Shown piece after piece: positions 1 through 7,370 of a stretch of 47,030 nucleotides of DNA (position 1 is its first letter; each line of letters begins with the position of its first letter). The DNA is taken from positions 1 through 47,030 of the forward strand of contig CAUJHW010000064.1 of NCBI GenBank assembly GCA_963205005.1. Direction: 5' to 3'. The notes beneath the pieces were generated by a model. That model saw only the letters and a list, made by a program, of their open reading frames with translations, made no database searches and was not told the DNA's origin. A program made the translations under genes and the position numbers. The DNA is from Pseudomonadota bacterium. GTDB lineage: Bacteria > Pseudomonadota > Alphaproteobacteria > Caulobacterales > Caulobacteraceae.

Positions 1-1
1 G

Positions 2-475
2 GGCGCCTACCAGCGGGCCAGCTTTCCCGCCGACCCCGAGGATCAGGACCGCGCCATCCTGCTGTTCGACCGGCTGTCGCGCGGCTTCCGCCTCACCATC
101 GCCCTCGAAGCCCGGCTCGAGCGTGACCGCCGCCGCGAGGCCGCCGAAGCCGCCCCCCGCGAACGCCCGCTCCGCCCCGCCGCCGACAGCCGCCCCCCGC
201 GACCGCCGCAGGAAGAAGACTGCGAGCGCGAGCTCGACCTCGAAGCCGCCGATCTCTCCGACGCCATCGGCGACCTGCGCCGCATGGTCGCCGAGGACCC
301 CGACATCCTCGACCCCGACGGCGTACACGCCCCGGTCCTCGACCGCCTGGCCGGCGCCTGGGGCGACGTGGTCGTCCAGCCTGTCCCCGAACCCCTCCCG
401 CGCCTGCCGTCTGGCCCGGCGCTCGTCCACCCGCGACCGCCGCGCGGACGCAGGCCCCGACGCCTGTCCGGCTGA
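2..475 (+). CDS. Partial (5'-truncated) Pro/Arg-rich hypothetical protein
   Basis: This reading frame is open from the first bases of the window to a TGA at 473-475, so the N-terminus lies outside. The visible 157 residues have three parts. First comes a helical segment around LFDRLSRGFRLTIALEARL. A charged Arg/Ala/Glu/Pro linker follows, then an acidic segment around DPDILDPDG, and the protein ends in a Pro/Arg-rich tail. I do not recognise a named family. The helical core, the DPD segment and the basic tail resemble the protein encoded at 46373-46957 at the other end of the window (for example GRALRLTISLDLRL there), so the two are probably distant paralogues. Codon use is strongly GC-rich, as expected for a real frame. 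Function is unknown. Confidence 0.65.
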   Translation, partial: GAYQRASFPADPEDQDRAILLFDRLSRGFRLTIALEARLERDRRREAAEAAPRERPLRPAADSRPPRPPQEEDCERELDLEAADLSDAIGDLRRMVAEDPDILDPDGVHAPVLDRLAGAWGDVVVQPVPEPLPRLPSGPALVHPRPPRGRRPRRLSG

Positions 476-530
476 GCCGCCCCCGCCCCGCCCGCTTGTG
501 CGACGCCGGGGTTTCCGCCAGAAGCCGGCC

Positions 531-1304
531 ATGACCGGCCATGTCGCGGCGATCTTTCGCCATCCCGTAAAGGGCTTCACGCCCGAGAGCCTGACGCATG
601 TGGACCTTGCCCCCGGCGAGGGCTTTCCGCACGACCGCGTGTGGGCGGTGGAAAACGGGCCGTCCGGCTACGATCCCGAAACTCCGGTGTTCATCCCCAA
701 GCAGAAGTTCACCGTGCTGGCCGCCATGGCGGAAGTGGCCGGGGCGCGCACCCGCCTGGATGACGCCTCGGGCGTGCTGAGCGCCGAGGCGCCGGGCGCG
801 CCCACCTTCGCCGGACGTCTCGCCGACCCTGACGGCCGCGCCCGCTTCGCCGACTGGCTGACCGCCTTCCTGGGCGAAGCGGCGAGCGGCCCGCTGAAGG
901 TCGTCGACGCCCGGGGCGCCTTCCGGTTCACCGACCATCCCCTCGGCCAGGTCTCGATCGTCAACATGGCCAGCGTTCGGGACCTGTCCGAAAAGATGGG
1001 CGTCGAGCTCGATCCGCTGCGGTTCCGCGCCAACCTCTATGTCGAAGGCTGGCCGGCCTGGGTCGAGAACGACTGGACCGGCCGCGAGATGATGCTGGGC
1101 TGGGCGCGGGCCAAGGTGTTCAAGCCGATCGTCCGCTGCGCGGCCACCCACGTCGACCCGGCTACGGCCGTGCGCGACCTGGATGTCGTCAAGGCGCTAT
1201 TCGACAACTACGGCCACATGTTCTGCGGCATCTACATCCACATGACCGTGGCCGGCCGGGTGGGCCTGGGCGATGCGGTCACCCAACCGGAACCCGCGTC
1301 ATGA
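531..1304 (+). CDS. MOSC domain-containing protein
   Basis: A 257-residue protein starting with ATG at 531. The frame is open further upstream, but that stretch is antisense-like and overlaps the preceding gene. The N-terminal 100 residues form the beta-barrel MOSC_N module (FRHPVKGFTPESL, then a DRVWAV strand). The C-terminal half holds the MOSC domain, with the family's conserved cysteine at residue 203 (IVRCAATHVDP). MOSC proteins bind sulfur or molybdenum cofactor and include mARC-type reductases and YcbX/YiiM detoxification proteins acting on N-hydroxylated compounds. The exact substrate cannot be read from the sequence. The stop overlaps the start of prmC by 4 nt (ATGA), so the two are translationally coupled. 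Where many alphaproteobacteria carry prfA before prmC, this genome has the MOSC gene. Confidence 0.85.
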   Translation: MTGHVAAIFRHPVKGFTPESLTHVDLAPGEGFPHDRVWAVENGPSGYDPETPVFIPKQKFTVLAAMAEVAGARTRLDDASGVLSAEAPGAPTFAGRLADPDGRARFADWLTAFLGEAASGPLKVVDARGAFRFTDHPLGQVSIVNMASVRDLSEKMGVELDPLRFRANLYVEGWPAWVENDWTGREMMLGWARAKVFKPIVRCAATHVDPATAVRDLDVVKALFDNYGHMFCGIYIHMTVAGRVGLGDAVTQPEPAS

Positions 1305-2170
1305 CCCTTACCCTCGTACAGGCCTGGGGCCGGGCCAAGGCGCGGCTCGAAGCTTCCGGCATCCCCGGGCCGGTGATCGACGCCCGCCTGCTGGTCGAGG
1401 CGGCCGCCGAGGCCACCCGCGTCGACATCGTCACCGATCCCTACCGCGCCCTGACCCCGGCGCAGGAGGCGACCCTCGACGACTACCTCTCACGGCGTGA
1501 GCACCGCGAACCGGTCAGCCACATCCTGGGCCGCAAGGGCTTCTGGAAGATCATGCTCAACGTCACGCCCGACGTGCTGACGCCCCGACCCGACACCGAG
1601 ACCGTGGTCGAGTACGTGCTGCGCGACTTCCCCGAGCACGCGCCCTGGTCGATCCTCGATCTCGGCGTCGGCTCCGGCGCGATCCTGCTGGCGCTGCTGG
1701 CGGAGCGGCCCGCCGCGCGCGGCCTGGGCGTCGACGTCTCCGAGGAAGCCCTGGCGGTGGCCCGCGACAACGCCGCGGCCCTGGGGCTGGCGTCACGGGT
1801 CGCCCTGCTGCGCGGCGACTGGACCACCGGCCTGCACGACGCGACCTTCGATCTGGTGGTCTCCAACCCGCCCTATATCGCCAGCCACGTGATCGAGACC
1901 CTTGAGCCCGAGGTCCGCGACCACGAGCCGCGTATCGCCCTGGAAGGCGGCGCCGACGGCCTCGACCACTACCGGATCCTCGCGCCCGAGATCCTTCGGG
2001 TGCTCAAGCCCGGCGGCCGGTTCGCGGTCGAGATCGGCTACGACCAGAAGGTCGCCGTCGAGGACCTGTTCCGCGTCGCGGGGGCAGAAGGCGTGCGGAC
2101 GCTGCGCGACCTGAGCGACCGGGACCGGGTTGTGGCGGGCACGAAAAAGGCCTTGGAAACAGGCGGCTGA
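1301..2170 (+). CDS. prmC: Peptide chain release factor N5-glutamine methyltransferase
   Basis: A 289-residue cytoplasmic SAM-dependent methyltransferase that modifies the glutamine of the GGQ loop in release factors RF1 and RF2 and so supports translation termination. The N-terminal helical substrate-binding domain covers about residues 1-85, followed by the Rossmann-type catalytic domain. The SAM-binding glycine motif DLGVGSG is at 120-126. The catalytic NPPY motif that holds the target glutamine is at 189-192, as in HemK/PrmC. Length is normal for the family. The start codon overlaps the stop of the MOSC gene by four bases, so it probably depends on upstream transcription and coupled translation. 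The next 246 bases hold no convincing gene. Confidence 0.95.
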   Translation: MTLTLVQAWGRAKARLEASGIPGPVIDARLLVEAAAEATRVDIVTDPYRALTPAQEATLDDYLSRREHREPVSHILGRKGFWKIMLNVTPDVLTPRPDTETVVEYVLRDFPEHAPWSILDLGVGSGAILLALLAERPAARGLGVDVSEEALAVARDNAAALGLASRVALLRGDWTTGLHDATFDLVVSNPPYIASHVIETLEPEVRDHEPRIALEGGADGLDHYRILAPEILRVLKPGGRFAVEIGYDQKVAVEDLFRVAGAEGVRTLRDLSDRDRVVAGTKKALETGG

Positions 2171-2416
2171 CTCGCTACACCACCCCTGTCTCCACCCTAA
2201 TTCGTCGGTGTTGCAGGTAGATGCGTCCCACACGGGGCGCCCGCCCGGCCCGACAGGCGCGACGCTTTCCTCAAAAGGCCTCTCGCTGAAGAGCTTCCGG
2301 GCGGACGACGGGGAACACTTACGTCTTCAACATTCTATGCACGGGCGGGGCGCCCGAAGAGCTGAAGGCCAAGCCGCCGAACAGGCGCTCAGGAAAGACC
2401 GAACGGTTTTCAAAGT

Positions 2417-3469
2417 ATGAGAGATTTCAAGGGTATGAAGCGCCAACGTGGGCGCAATCGCGGTAGCAGCGGTTCCAGCGGCGGCGGCAACAAGCCGACC
2501 CAGAACGCCAACCGGGCCTTCGATTCAAACGGTCCCGAAGGGGTGAAGGTGCGGGGGAACCCGCAGCACGTCTTCGAAAAGTATCAACAGCTGGCGCGTG
2601 ACGCGAACGCCGCCGGCGACCGCGTTCTGGGCGAGAACTATCTCCAGCACGCCGAGCACTATTTCCGCCTGCTCCGCGCCATCCAGCCGAACCGTCCCGC
2701 CAGCGAGATCCTCGGCCGCGACCATTTCTCGTCCGGCTACGACATCGACTTCGAGGACGAGACCGGCCAGGCCCAGGCGATGGCCGCCGACGAGGCCGCG
2801 ACGGCGGCCGGCGACGCCGCCGAGGACAGCGAGACCCGGGAAGCCCGCGACAACCGCGACCAGCCTCGCAACCGCGACCGCGGTGACTGGCAGCCCCGCG
2901 ACGACCGGCCCCGCGACGATCGCCCGCGCGATGACCGTCCGCGCGATGACCGTCCCCGGGATGACCGCCCGCGCGACGAGCGTCCCCGTGATGACCGGCC
3001 GCGTGATGACCGTCCCCGCGATGATCGCCCGCGCAATGAGAACGGCGGCAACCGCGACCGCTATGGCCGTGACAACAACCGCGACCGCAATCGTGGAGAC
3101 CGTCCCCGTGACGACCGGCCCCGCGACGACCGCCCGCGGGATGACCGTCCCAGGGATGACCGGCCTCGCGATGACCGGCCTCGCGCCGAGGGGGAAGAGC
3201 CCCGCCGCGAACGCTACGACCGCCAGGACCGCGCCGAGCGCGATCCGCTGCCGGTGATCCAGCCTCAGGTCCAGGAAGAGCCCCGCGGCGCCATGCTGCG
3301 GGATTCCGAAGGCGGCGCCAGCCATGCGCCGGCCTTCCTCCAGGCCCGCCCCGCGCCCGCGCCGTCTTCCGACGCGGCCGACGAAAAGCCGGCCCGCGTC
3401 CGCCGTCGCAAGCCCAAGTCCTTCGAGGCCGGCGAAGGCGCCGGCCCCTCGGAAGCCGAGGACGCCTAG
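2417..3469 (+). CDS. DUF4167 protein with long RPRDD repeats
   Basis: A 350-residue protein. Residues 1-95 (MRDFKGMKRQRGRNRG, then QHVFEKYQQLARDA and ENYLQHAEHYFRLLRAI) match the conserved DUF4167 module typical of alphaproteobacteria. The rest is low complexity. Residues 160-207 hold about ten tandem pentapeptides of the PRDDR type. A spacer rich in Asn/Arg/Asp follows, then about six more units at 229-256, and finally an acidic, Pro-rich tail ending in a basic stretch (RVRRRKPK). The alternating R/D charge pattern suggests an intrinsically disordered, possibly nucleic-acid- or condensate-associated protein. That is inference; the family has no established function that I can cite. A second ATG at 2435 is possible, but homologues commonly begin with MRDFKGMKRQR. 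No strong Shine-Dalgarno sequence is visible. Confidence 0.88.
   Translation: MRDFKGMKRQRGRNRGSSGSSGGGNKPTQNANRAFDSNGPEGVKVRGNPQHVFEKYQQLARDANAAGDRVLGENYLQHAEHYFRLLRAIQPNRPASEILGRDHFSSGYDIDFEDETGQAQAMAADEAATAAGDAAEDSETREARDNRDQPRNRDRGDWQPRDDRPRDDRPRDDRPRDDRPRDDRPRDERPRDDRPRDDRPRDDRPRNENGGNRDRYGRDNNRDRNRGDRPRDDRPRDDRPRDDRPRDDRPRDDRPRAEGEEPRRERYDRQDRAERDPLPVIQPQVQEEPRGAMLRDSEGGASHAPAFLQARPAPAPSSDAADEKPARVRRRKPKSFEAGEGAGPSEAEDA
2894..3183 (+). repeat. 15-bp tandem repeats encoding PRDDR
   Basis: Two arrays inside the DUF4167 gene, 2894 to about 3036 (ten units) and 3101-3183 (about six units), each unit encoding Pro-Arg-Asp-Asp-Arg or a near variant. Codons vary between units (cgc/cgg/cgt, gac/gat). 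The protein repeat is therefore better conserved than the DNA, which argues for selection on the peptide rather than recent slippage. The two arrays are separated by a GNRDRYGRDNNRDRNR-type linker. Confidence 0.9.
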
Positions 3470-3550
3470 CACCGGTAGCCGACGCCCCGGCGGAGGCTCC
3501 GGCCCGGCAGAGGCGTATGGGAAAGCACCGGATGTGCAGCGGCTGGAAAG

Positions 3551-3570
3551 CGTTATGAAATAACATAACG
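3551..3570. promoter_or_regulatory. Putative Zur box upstream of zur
   Basis: CGTTATGAAATAACATAACG is a palindrome with perfect 7-bp arms (CGTTATG / CATAACG) around a 6-bp centre. It lies 49 bp before the start of the Fur/Zur family gene at 3620, in a short AT-rich island in otherwise GC-rich DNA. Zur operators in Proteobacteria are AT-rich palindromes built on TAACAT-type half-sites, and this sequence fits that description. The simplest reading is zinc-dependent autoregulation of the downstream gene. The match to a consensus is from memory and not a computed score. Confidence 0.65.
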
Positions 3571-3619
3571 ACCCGTCAAGTCCGTTGCCGCCGCGCGTCA
3601 ATCCGGGTTAGCTCACGTC

Positions 3620-4099
3620 ATGGCCCACGCCTGCGAGCATCACGACCACCATGTCCATCATGGGCTGAACGCGCCCGCGCTTGACCGCGCGCTGGGCGCC
3701 GCCGACGCCCGGTGCGTGGAGGCGCAACAGCGGCTGACCCCACCGCGGAGGCGCGTCCTGGAGCTGCTGCTCAGGGCCGATGCGCCTCTGAAGGCCTACG
3801 ACATCATCGCCGGGTTTGGCGACCGGGGCGATCCGGCCAAGCCGCCCACTGTCTACCGGGCGCTTGAATTCCTGGAACGCATGGGCTTCGCCCACCGGAT
3901 CGAGAGCCTGAACGCCTATGTCGCCTGCCGGCTCGAAGGAGGCCACGCGGCCGCCTTCCTGATCTGCGACTGCTGCGGCGAAGCCGAGGAGTTCGCCCCT
4001 GACTTCGCCGCCCAGCTGGCCGCCGCCCAGGCCGCGGGCTACGCGGTGCGCTCGGTCACCCTCGAAGCCCGCGGCCTCTGCGCCGCCTGCCGCGCCTGA
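3620..4099 (+). CDS. zur: Fur family transcriptional repressor, Zur type
   Basis: A 159-residue DNA-binding metalloregulator. The winged-helix domain spans about residues 25-100 (QRLTPPRRRVLELL, PPTVYRALEFLERMG). The C-terminal dimerisation domain carries two structural-zinc cysteine pairs, CDCCG at 116-120 and CAAC at 154-157. The N-terminus is unusually histidine-rich (MAHACEHHDHHVHH), which could bind metal and fits a zinc sensor better than an iron sensor. As a Zur it would repress zinc-uptake genes when zinc is plentiful. The AT-rich palindrome just upstream suggests autorepression. Its stop codon directly abuts the stop codon of the convergent RcnB-like gene, with no base between them. 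Fur-, Zur- and PerR-type members cannot be fully separated by eye. Confidence 0.85.
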   Translation: MAHACEHHDHHVHHGLNAPALDRALGAADARCVEAQQRLTPPRRRVLELLLRADAPLKAYDIIAGFGDRGDPAKPPTVYRALEFLERMGFAHRIESLNAYVACRLEGGHAAAFLICDCCGEAEEFAPDFAAQLAAAQAAGYAVRSVTLEARGLCAACRA

Positions 4100-4891
4100 C
4101 TACCAGAAGACATTCCGGACGACCTGAACGATCCGGCCGGTGAATTCGTCCACCAGCAGGGCGTCATAGCCGACGCGGACCCACTCATAGCCCGGCGGCG
4201 GCAGGGGCAGGTCGTAACGCCAGGCGTCGACGATCCAGTAGCCGGAGCCGAACCAGCTGCGCGGCAGGAACTCGCCGAACCCCCAGCTGCGGACGTAGTA
4301 TCCGCTGGGCGGCCGCCAGCTGTAGCGATAGCGGTGCGGGTTCACATAGACTGAGGGATAGCGGCCCCGCTCCCAGCGGCTGTAGCCGGCGCCATTGCGC
4401 CGGTCGCCCCGGTCCCAGTCGCGGCGATCGGACCCGCGACGGTCATCCCAGTCGCGACGGTCTCCGCCCCGGCCCCGGTCATCCCGCCGGTCATTGTCCC
4501 AGCGCCCGTCGCCCCGGCGGTCGCCGTCGCCCCGGCCGCGGTCGCCGTCCCGGTCACGGCCGATGTCGCGGGCGCCGTCCGGCTGGCCCGCGAAGCCGCC
4601 CCGCGACGGCCTGTCGCCCGGCCGCTCCCCACCGTCGCCACGGTAGCGGACACGGGGGGGTTCCACGGCCCGCGGCGCCTGCTCCGCACGCGGCGCCTCA
4701 GCCGCGCGGGGCGCCTCGCGGACGGGACGGCCGCCGCTGTCGCGGTCGCGATGCGGGCGGTCATGTGACCGTTCCGCGCGCGAAGTCTCCTCCCGCTCGG
4801 GCACATCCTGCGCCCAGGCCGACCCTGCGGCCGCGCAGGCCAGCATCACGACGGCCAGCGCTGTCATCGCCTTCATCATCGCTTCATCCAT
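4100..4891 (-). CDS. RcnB-like periplasmic protein
   Basis: A 263-residue secreted protein. A signal peptide is visible at residues 1-28 (AVVMLACAAAGSAWAQ). Residues 30-165 are a long Arg/Asp/Gly-rich low-complexity region with DRRDWD-type repeats. The C-terminal 90 residues form the folded RcnB-like domain, with aromatic-rich motifs such as YSWRPPSGYYVRSWG, YDLPLPPPGYEWVRVG and a final IVQVVRNVFW. RcnB proteins in enterobacteria influence nickel/cobalt homeostasis, but most alphaproteobacterial members are uncharacterised. Metal binding here is therefore only an inference, mildly supported by the convergent zur neighbour. The second Met pair at residues 5-6 could also serve as the start. Confidence 0.8.
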   Translation of the reverse strand: MDEAMMKAMTALAVVMLACAAAGSAWAQDVPEREETSRAERSHDRPHRDRDSGGRPVREAPRAAEAPRAEQAPRAVEPPRVRYRGDGGERPGDRPSRGGFAGQPDGARDIGRDRDGDRGRGDGDRRGDGRWDNDRRDDRGRGGDRRDWDDRRGSDRRDWDRGDRRNGAGYSRWERGRYPSVYVNPHRYRYSWRPPSGYYVRSWGFGEFLPRSWFGSGYWIVDAWRYDLPLPPPGYEWVRVGYDALLVDEFTGRIVQVVRNVFW

Positions 4892-5011
4892 CTGGGGCTT
4901 CTGGGCAGCCCGTTGGTCCCTTGAACCTAGAGTGCGCAGCGCCCGGGTGAACCGTGCTTGAACAAGTCGCCGGTTCGGTCCTAGTCAGTCCCCATACGAA
5001 GGAGTCCCGGG

Positions 5012-5554
5012 TTGGTAGCGACGCCTAATGACGTGCTGGGGTTCTGGCGGCACGCCGGCCCCGAGAAGTGGTTTATCAAGAACCAACGGTTCGACGAGGC
5101 CATCCGGCTGAAGTTCGAGCCCGTGCACCACCGCGCCGCCCGTGGCGACTACGACGCCTGGGGTCTCACGCCCGAAGGATCGCTGGCGCTGCTGATCCTG
5201 CTCGATCAGTTCCCGCGCAACCTCTACCGCGGCTCGGCGCATAGCTACGCCACCGACCCCAAGGCCCGGTCGTTTGCCCGTTCGGCCACGGATCGCAAGT
5301 GGCACAAGGTTCTGGAGCCGGAACTGCGCCAGTTCTTCGTGCTGCCGTTCGAGCACTCCGAAGACATGGCCGACCACGACCGGGCCGTGGCGCTGGCCGA
5401 GGATCTCGGCGACCCTGAGGTCCTGAAGTGGGTCCACATCCACCGGGACATTATCGAGAAGTTCGGCCGCTTCCCGCATCGCAATTCCTGCCTCGGGCGC
5501 GAGAACACGGTGGAGGAGATCATCTTCCTCAACTCCGGCGGCTTCGCCGGCTGA
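5012..5554 (+). CDS. DUF924 family protein
   Basis: A 180-residue cytoplasmic protein of the DUF924 family. Recognisable family signatures are [14 protein letters not shown] near the N-terminus, [14 protein letters not shown] in the middle, and [10 protein letters not shown] and [15 protein letters not shown] toward the C-terminus. The fold is predicted to be all-helical; no biochemical role is established. The start is a TTG at 5012. A strong AAGGAG Shine-Dalgarno at 4999-5004 with 7-nt spacing decides this, and no ATG in the frame fits. It is followed after 86 bases by thyA in the same direction. Confidence 0.9.
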   Translation: MVATPNDVLGFWRHAGPEKWFIKNQRFDEAIRLKFEPVHHRAARGDYDAWGLTPEGSLALLILLDQFPRNLYRGSAHSYATDPKARSFARSATDRKWHKVLEPELRQFFVLPFEHSEDMADHDRAVALAEDLGDPEVLKWVHIHRDIIEKFGRFPHRNSCLGRENTVEEIIFLNSGGFAG

Positions 5555-5585
5555 TCCGGCCACCGAAGCTGTGGATGGCGAATCA

Positions 5586-5604
5586 GCGGCCGCGCCCGGG
5601 CCGC
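5586..5604. terminator. GC-rich hairpin between DUF924 gene and thyA
   Basis: GCGGCC (5586-5591) pairs with GGCCGC (5599-5604) around a 7-nt loop. It is flanked by a direct repeat of GCGAATCAG at 5578-5586 and 5605-5613. No T-run follows, so it could be a weak terminator or attenuator ahead of thyA. Confidence 0.35.
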
Positions 5605-5640
5605 GCGAATCAGGCAGGGTTGAATCCGGAGCCTGCCTTC

Positions 5641-6486
5641 ATGAACGCGCACGTCGCCCTCGCCGAACGCTACGAAGCCGCCGCGGATCACCCCGAGCGG
5701 CAGTACCTCGACCTGCTGGCTGACATCCTGGCCAACGGCGTCCAGCGCGGCGACCGCACGGGCACCGGGACGCTGGGGGTCTTCGGCCGCCAGATGCGGT
5801 TCGACCTGTCCAAGGGCTTCCCGCTCCTCACCACCAAGAAGCTGCACCGCAAGTCGATCATCCTGGAACTGCTGTGGTTCCTGCGGGGCGACACCAATGT
5901 CCGCTGGCTACAGGAGCGCGGGGTTTCCATCTGGAACGAGTGGGCCGACGCCGACGGCGAGCTGGGCCCCGTCTACGGCAAGCAGTGGCGTTCCTGGACC
6001 GCGCCCGACGGCCGGGTGATCGACCAGATCGCCACCGTGGTTCAGAGCCTCAAGACCAATCCCAATAGCCGCCGTCACATCGTCTCGGCCTGGAACCCGG
6101 CGGACGTTGACGACATGGCGTTGCCGCCCTGTCACTGCCTGTTCCAGTTCTTCGTCGCCGACGGAAAACTGTCCTGCCAGCTCTACCAGCGCTCGGCCGA
6201 CGTGTTTCTGGGCGTGCCCTTCAACATCGCCAGCTACGCGCTCCTGACCCTGATGATGGCCAAGGTCTGCGGCTACGAACCCGGCGAGTTCATTCACACC
6301 CTGGGCGACGCCCACCTCTATCTGAACCACATCGACCAAGCAAAGCTGCAGCTAGGCCGCGAGCCACTGCCCTTGCCGGTGCTGCATGTCGCCGACAAGC
6401 ACGACCTGTTCGGCTTCGAGTACGAGGATTTCCGGCTGGAGGGCTACACCGCCCACCCCTCCATCGCCGCGCCGATCGCCGTCTGA
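5641..6486 (+). CDS. thyA: Thymidylate synthase
   Basis: A 281-residue cytoplasmic enzyme that methylates dUMP to dTMP using 5,10-methylenetetrahydrofolate and releases dihydrofolate. The nucleophilic cysteine is at 164 in [10 protein letters not shown], and the dUMP-phosphate-binding segment [12 protein letters not shown] lies just before it. The N-terminal RGDRTGTGT loop and the C-terminal API-V end are typical of classical ThyA. ATG at 5641 is chosen because the family N-terminus aligns from there; the frame upstream is non-homologous. It is the first gene of a compact operon with a MazG-like pyrophosphatase and dihydrofolate reductase. The start of the next gene follows the thyA stop by a single base. 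Confidence 0.97.
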   Translation: MNAHVALAERYEAAADHPERQYLDLLADILANGVQRGDRTGTGTLGVFGRQMRFDLSKGFPLLTTKKLHRKSIILELLWFLRGDTNVRWLQERGVSIWNEWADADGELGPVYGKQWRSWTAPDGRVIDQIATVVQSLKTNPNSRRHIVSAWNPADVDDMALPPCHCLFQFFVADGKLSCQLYQRSADVFLGVPFNIASYALLTLMMAKVCGYEPGEFIHTLGDAHLYLNHIDQAKLQLGREPLPLPVLHVADKHDLFGFEYEDFRLEGYTAHPSIAAPIAV

Positions 6487-6487
6487 G

Positions 6488-6799
6488 GTGGCAGCGCCGC
6501 TGACGATCGCGGGTGTTTCCGATGCGGCGGAACAGATCTCGGACATCTACGCCGGCAAGTACGGCATCGACCGCAACGACGACTGGTTCCTGCTGAAACT
6601 GCAGGAGGAACTGGGCGAACTGTCCCAGGCGCACCTGCGCCTCTCCGGCCGCGGCCGGGGCGAAGCCACCGAACAGGACCGCGGCGATGAGGCGGCCGAC
6701 GTTCTCTGCATGCTGCTGCTCTACTGCCGCCGCTTCGGGATCGATCCGGAAGAGGCCGTGCGGCGCAAGTGGCTCGCGTGGCTGGAGCCTGCGGACTAA
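6488..6799 (+). CDS. MazG-superfamily nucleotide pyrophosphohydrolase
   Basis: A 103-residue all-alpha NTP pyrophosphatase-like protein. The two metal-binding motifs of the MazG/dUTPase superfamily are present: EELGE at residues 40-44 and DEAAD at 67-71. Helices between and after them form the short one-domain core. The start is a GTG at 6488, one base after the thyA stop, because no ATG lies in the conserved region. The superfamily hydrolyses NTPs or dNTPs to monophosphate and pyrophosphate. Its position between thyA and folA makes a role in dUTP/dCTP cleanup or dUMP supply plausible, but the substrate is inferred from context only. Confidence 0.8.
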   Translation: MAAPLTIAGVSDAAEQISDIYAGKYGIDRNDDWFLLKLQEELGELSQAHLRLSGRGRGEATEQDRGDEAADVLCMLLLYCRRFGIDPEEAVRRKWLAWLEPAD

Positions 6800-6808
6800 G
6801 ACAGACCC

Positions 6809-7327
6809 ATGCCCCAGGTCATCCTCTCCGCCGGTCCCATTGCCCGCGCCCGCAACGGCGTCATCGGCAAGGGGGGCAAGCTGCCGTGGCGGCTGAAGTC
6901 GGACCTTGCGATCTTCCGCGCCACCACCATGGGCAAGCCGGTAATCATGGGTCGCAAGACCTGGGACAGCCTGCCGAAGAAGCCGCTGGTCGGGCGCACC
7001 AACATCGTGCTGTCACGCGACGGATCCTTCGATCCCGCCGGCGCGGTCGTCTGCGAGGATTTTTCCGACGCCCTCTCCATTGCTCGCGAGCAGGCGGAGG
7101 ACGACGGGGCGAGCGAGGTCTGTGTGATCGGCGGCGCCTCGCTGTTCGAACTGGCGCTGGGCAAGGCGCGGCGGCTCTACCTCACCGAGGTGGACGCCGA
7201 GGTGGAGGGCGATGTGGTGCTCTCGCCCATCGACGAGAGCCGTTGGACCGAGGTGCGCTCGCAACGCTACGAGGCGTCCGACGACGATCAGTACGGCTTC
7301 ACCTTCCGGGTGCTGGAACGCCGCTGA
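6809..7327 (+). CDS. folA: Dihydrofolate reductase
   Basis: A 172-residue cytoplasmic enzyme that reduces dihydrofolate to tetrahydrofolate with NADPH, closing the cycle opened by ThyA. Visible family motifs are the NGVIGKGGKLPWRLKSDL segment (Met20-loop tryptophan and the catalytic acidic residue), GKPVIMGRKTWDSL for cofactor binding, VCVIGGASLFELAL, and the C-terminal strand YGFTFRVLER. The N-terminal strand reads VILSAGPIARARNG, slightly longer than the usual IVAxxxNGVIG strand. It lies 9 bases behind the pyrophosphatase gene, completing a three-gene nucleotide/folate operon. Confidence 0.95.
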   Translation: MPQVILSAGPIARARNGVIGKGGKLPWRLKSDLAIFRATTMGKPVIMGRKTWDSLPKKPLVGRTNIVLSRDGSFDPAGAVVCEDFSDALSIAREQAEDDGASEVCVIGGASLFELALGKARRLYLTEVDAEVEGDVVLSPIDESRWTEVRSQRYEASDDDQYGFTFRVLERR

Positions 7328-7370
7328 AGCCGCGCTATGGTCGCGCCAACAAGCAATTGAGGGACGCGCC

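Noticed and set aside
123..530. N-terminal extension of the MOSC frame
   Set aside because: The extension is low-complexity and overlaps the partial left-edge gene; family similarity begins at 531.
2894..3183. Regular short repeats considered as a CRISPR array
   Set aside because: Units are 15 bp without spacers and are codon-phased in the DUF4167 gene.
4949..4963. Second exact GAAC-N7-GAAC (LexA-type) match between the RcnB-like and DUF924 genes
   Set aside because: The spacer is not AT-rich and about one such match is expected by chance in a window of this size, so it is not counted as an operator.
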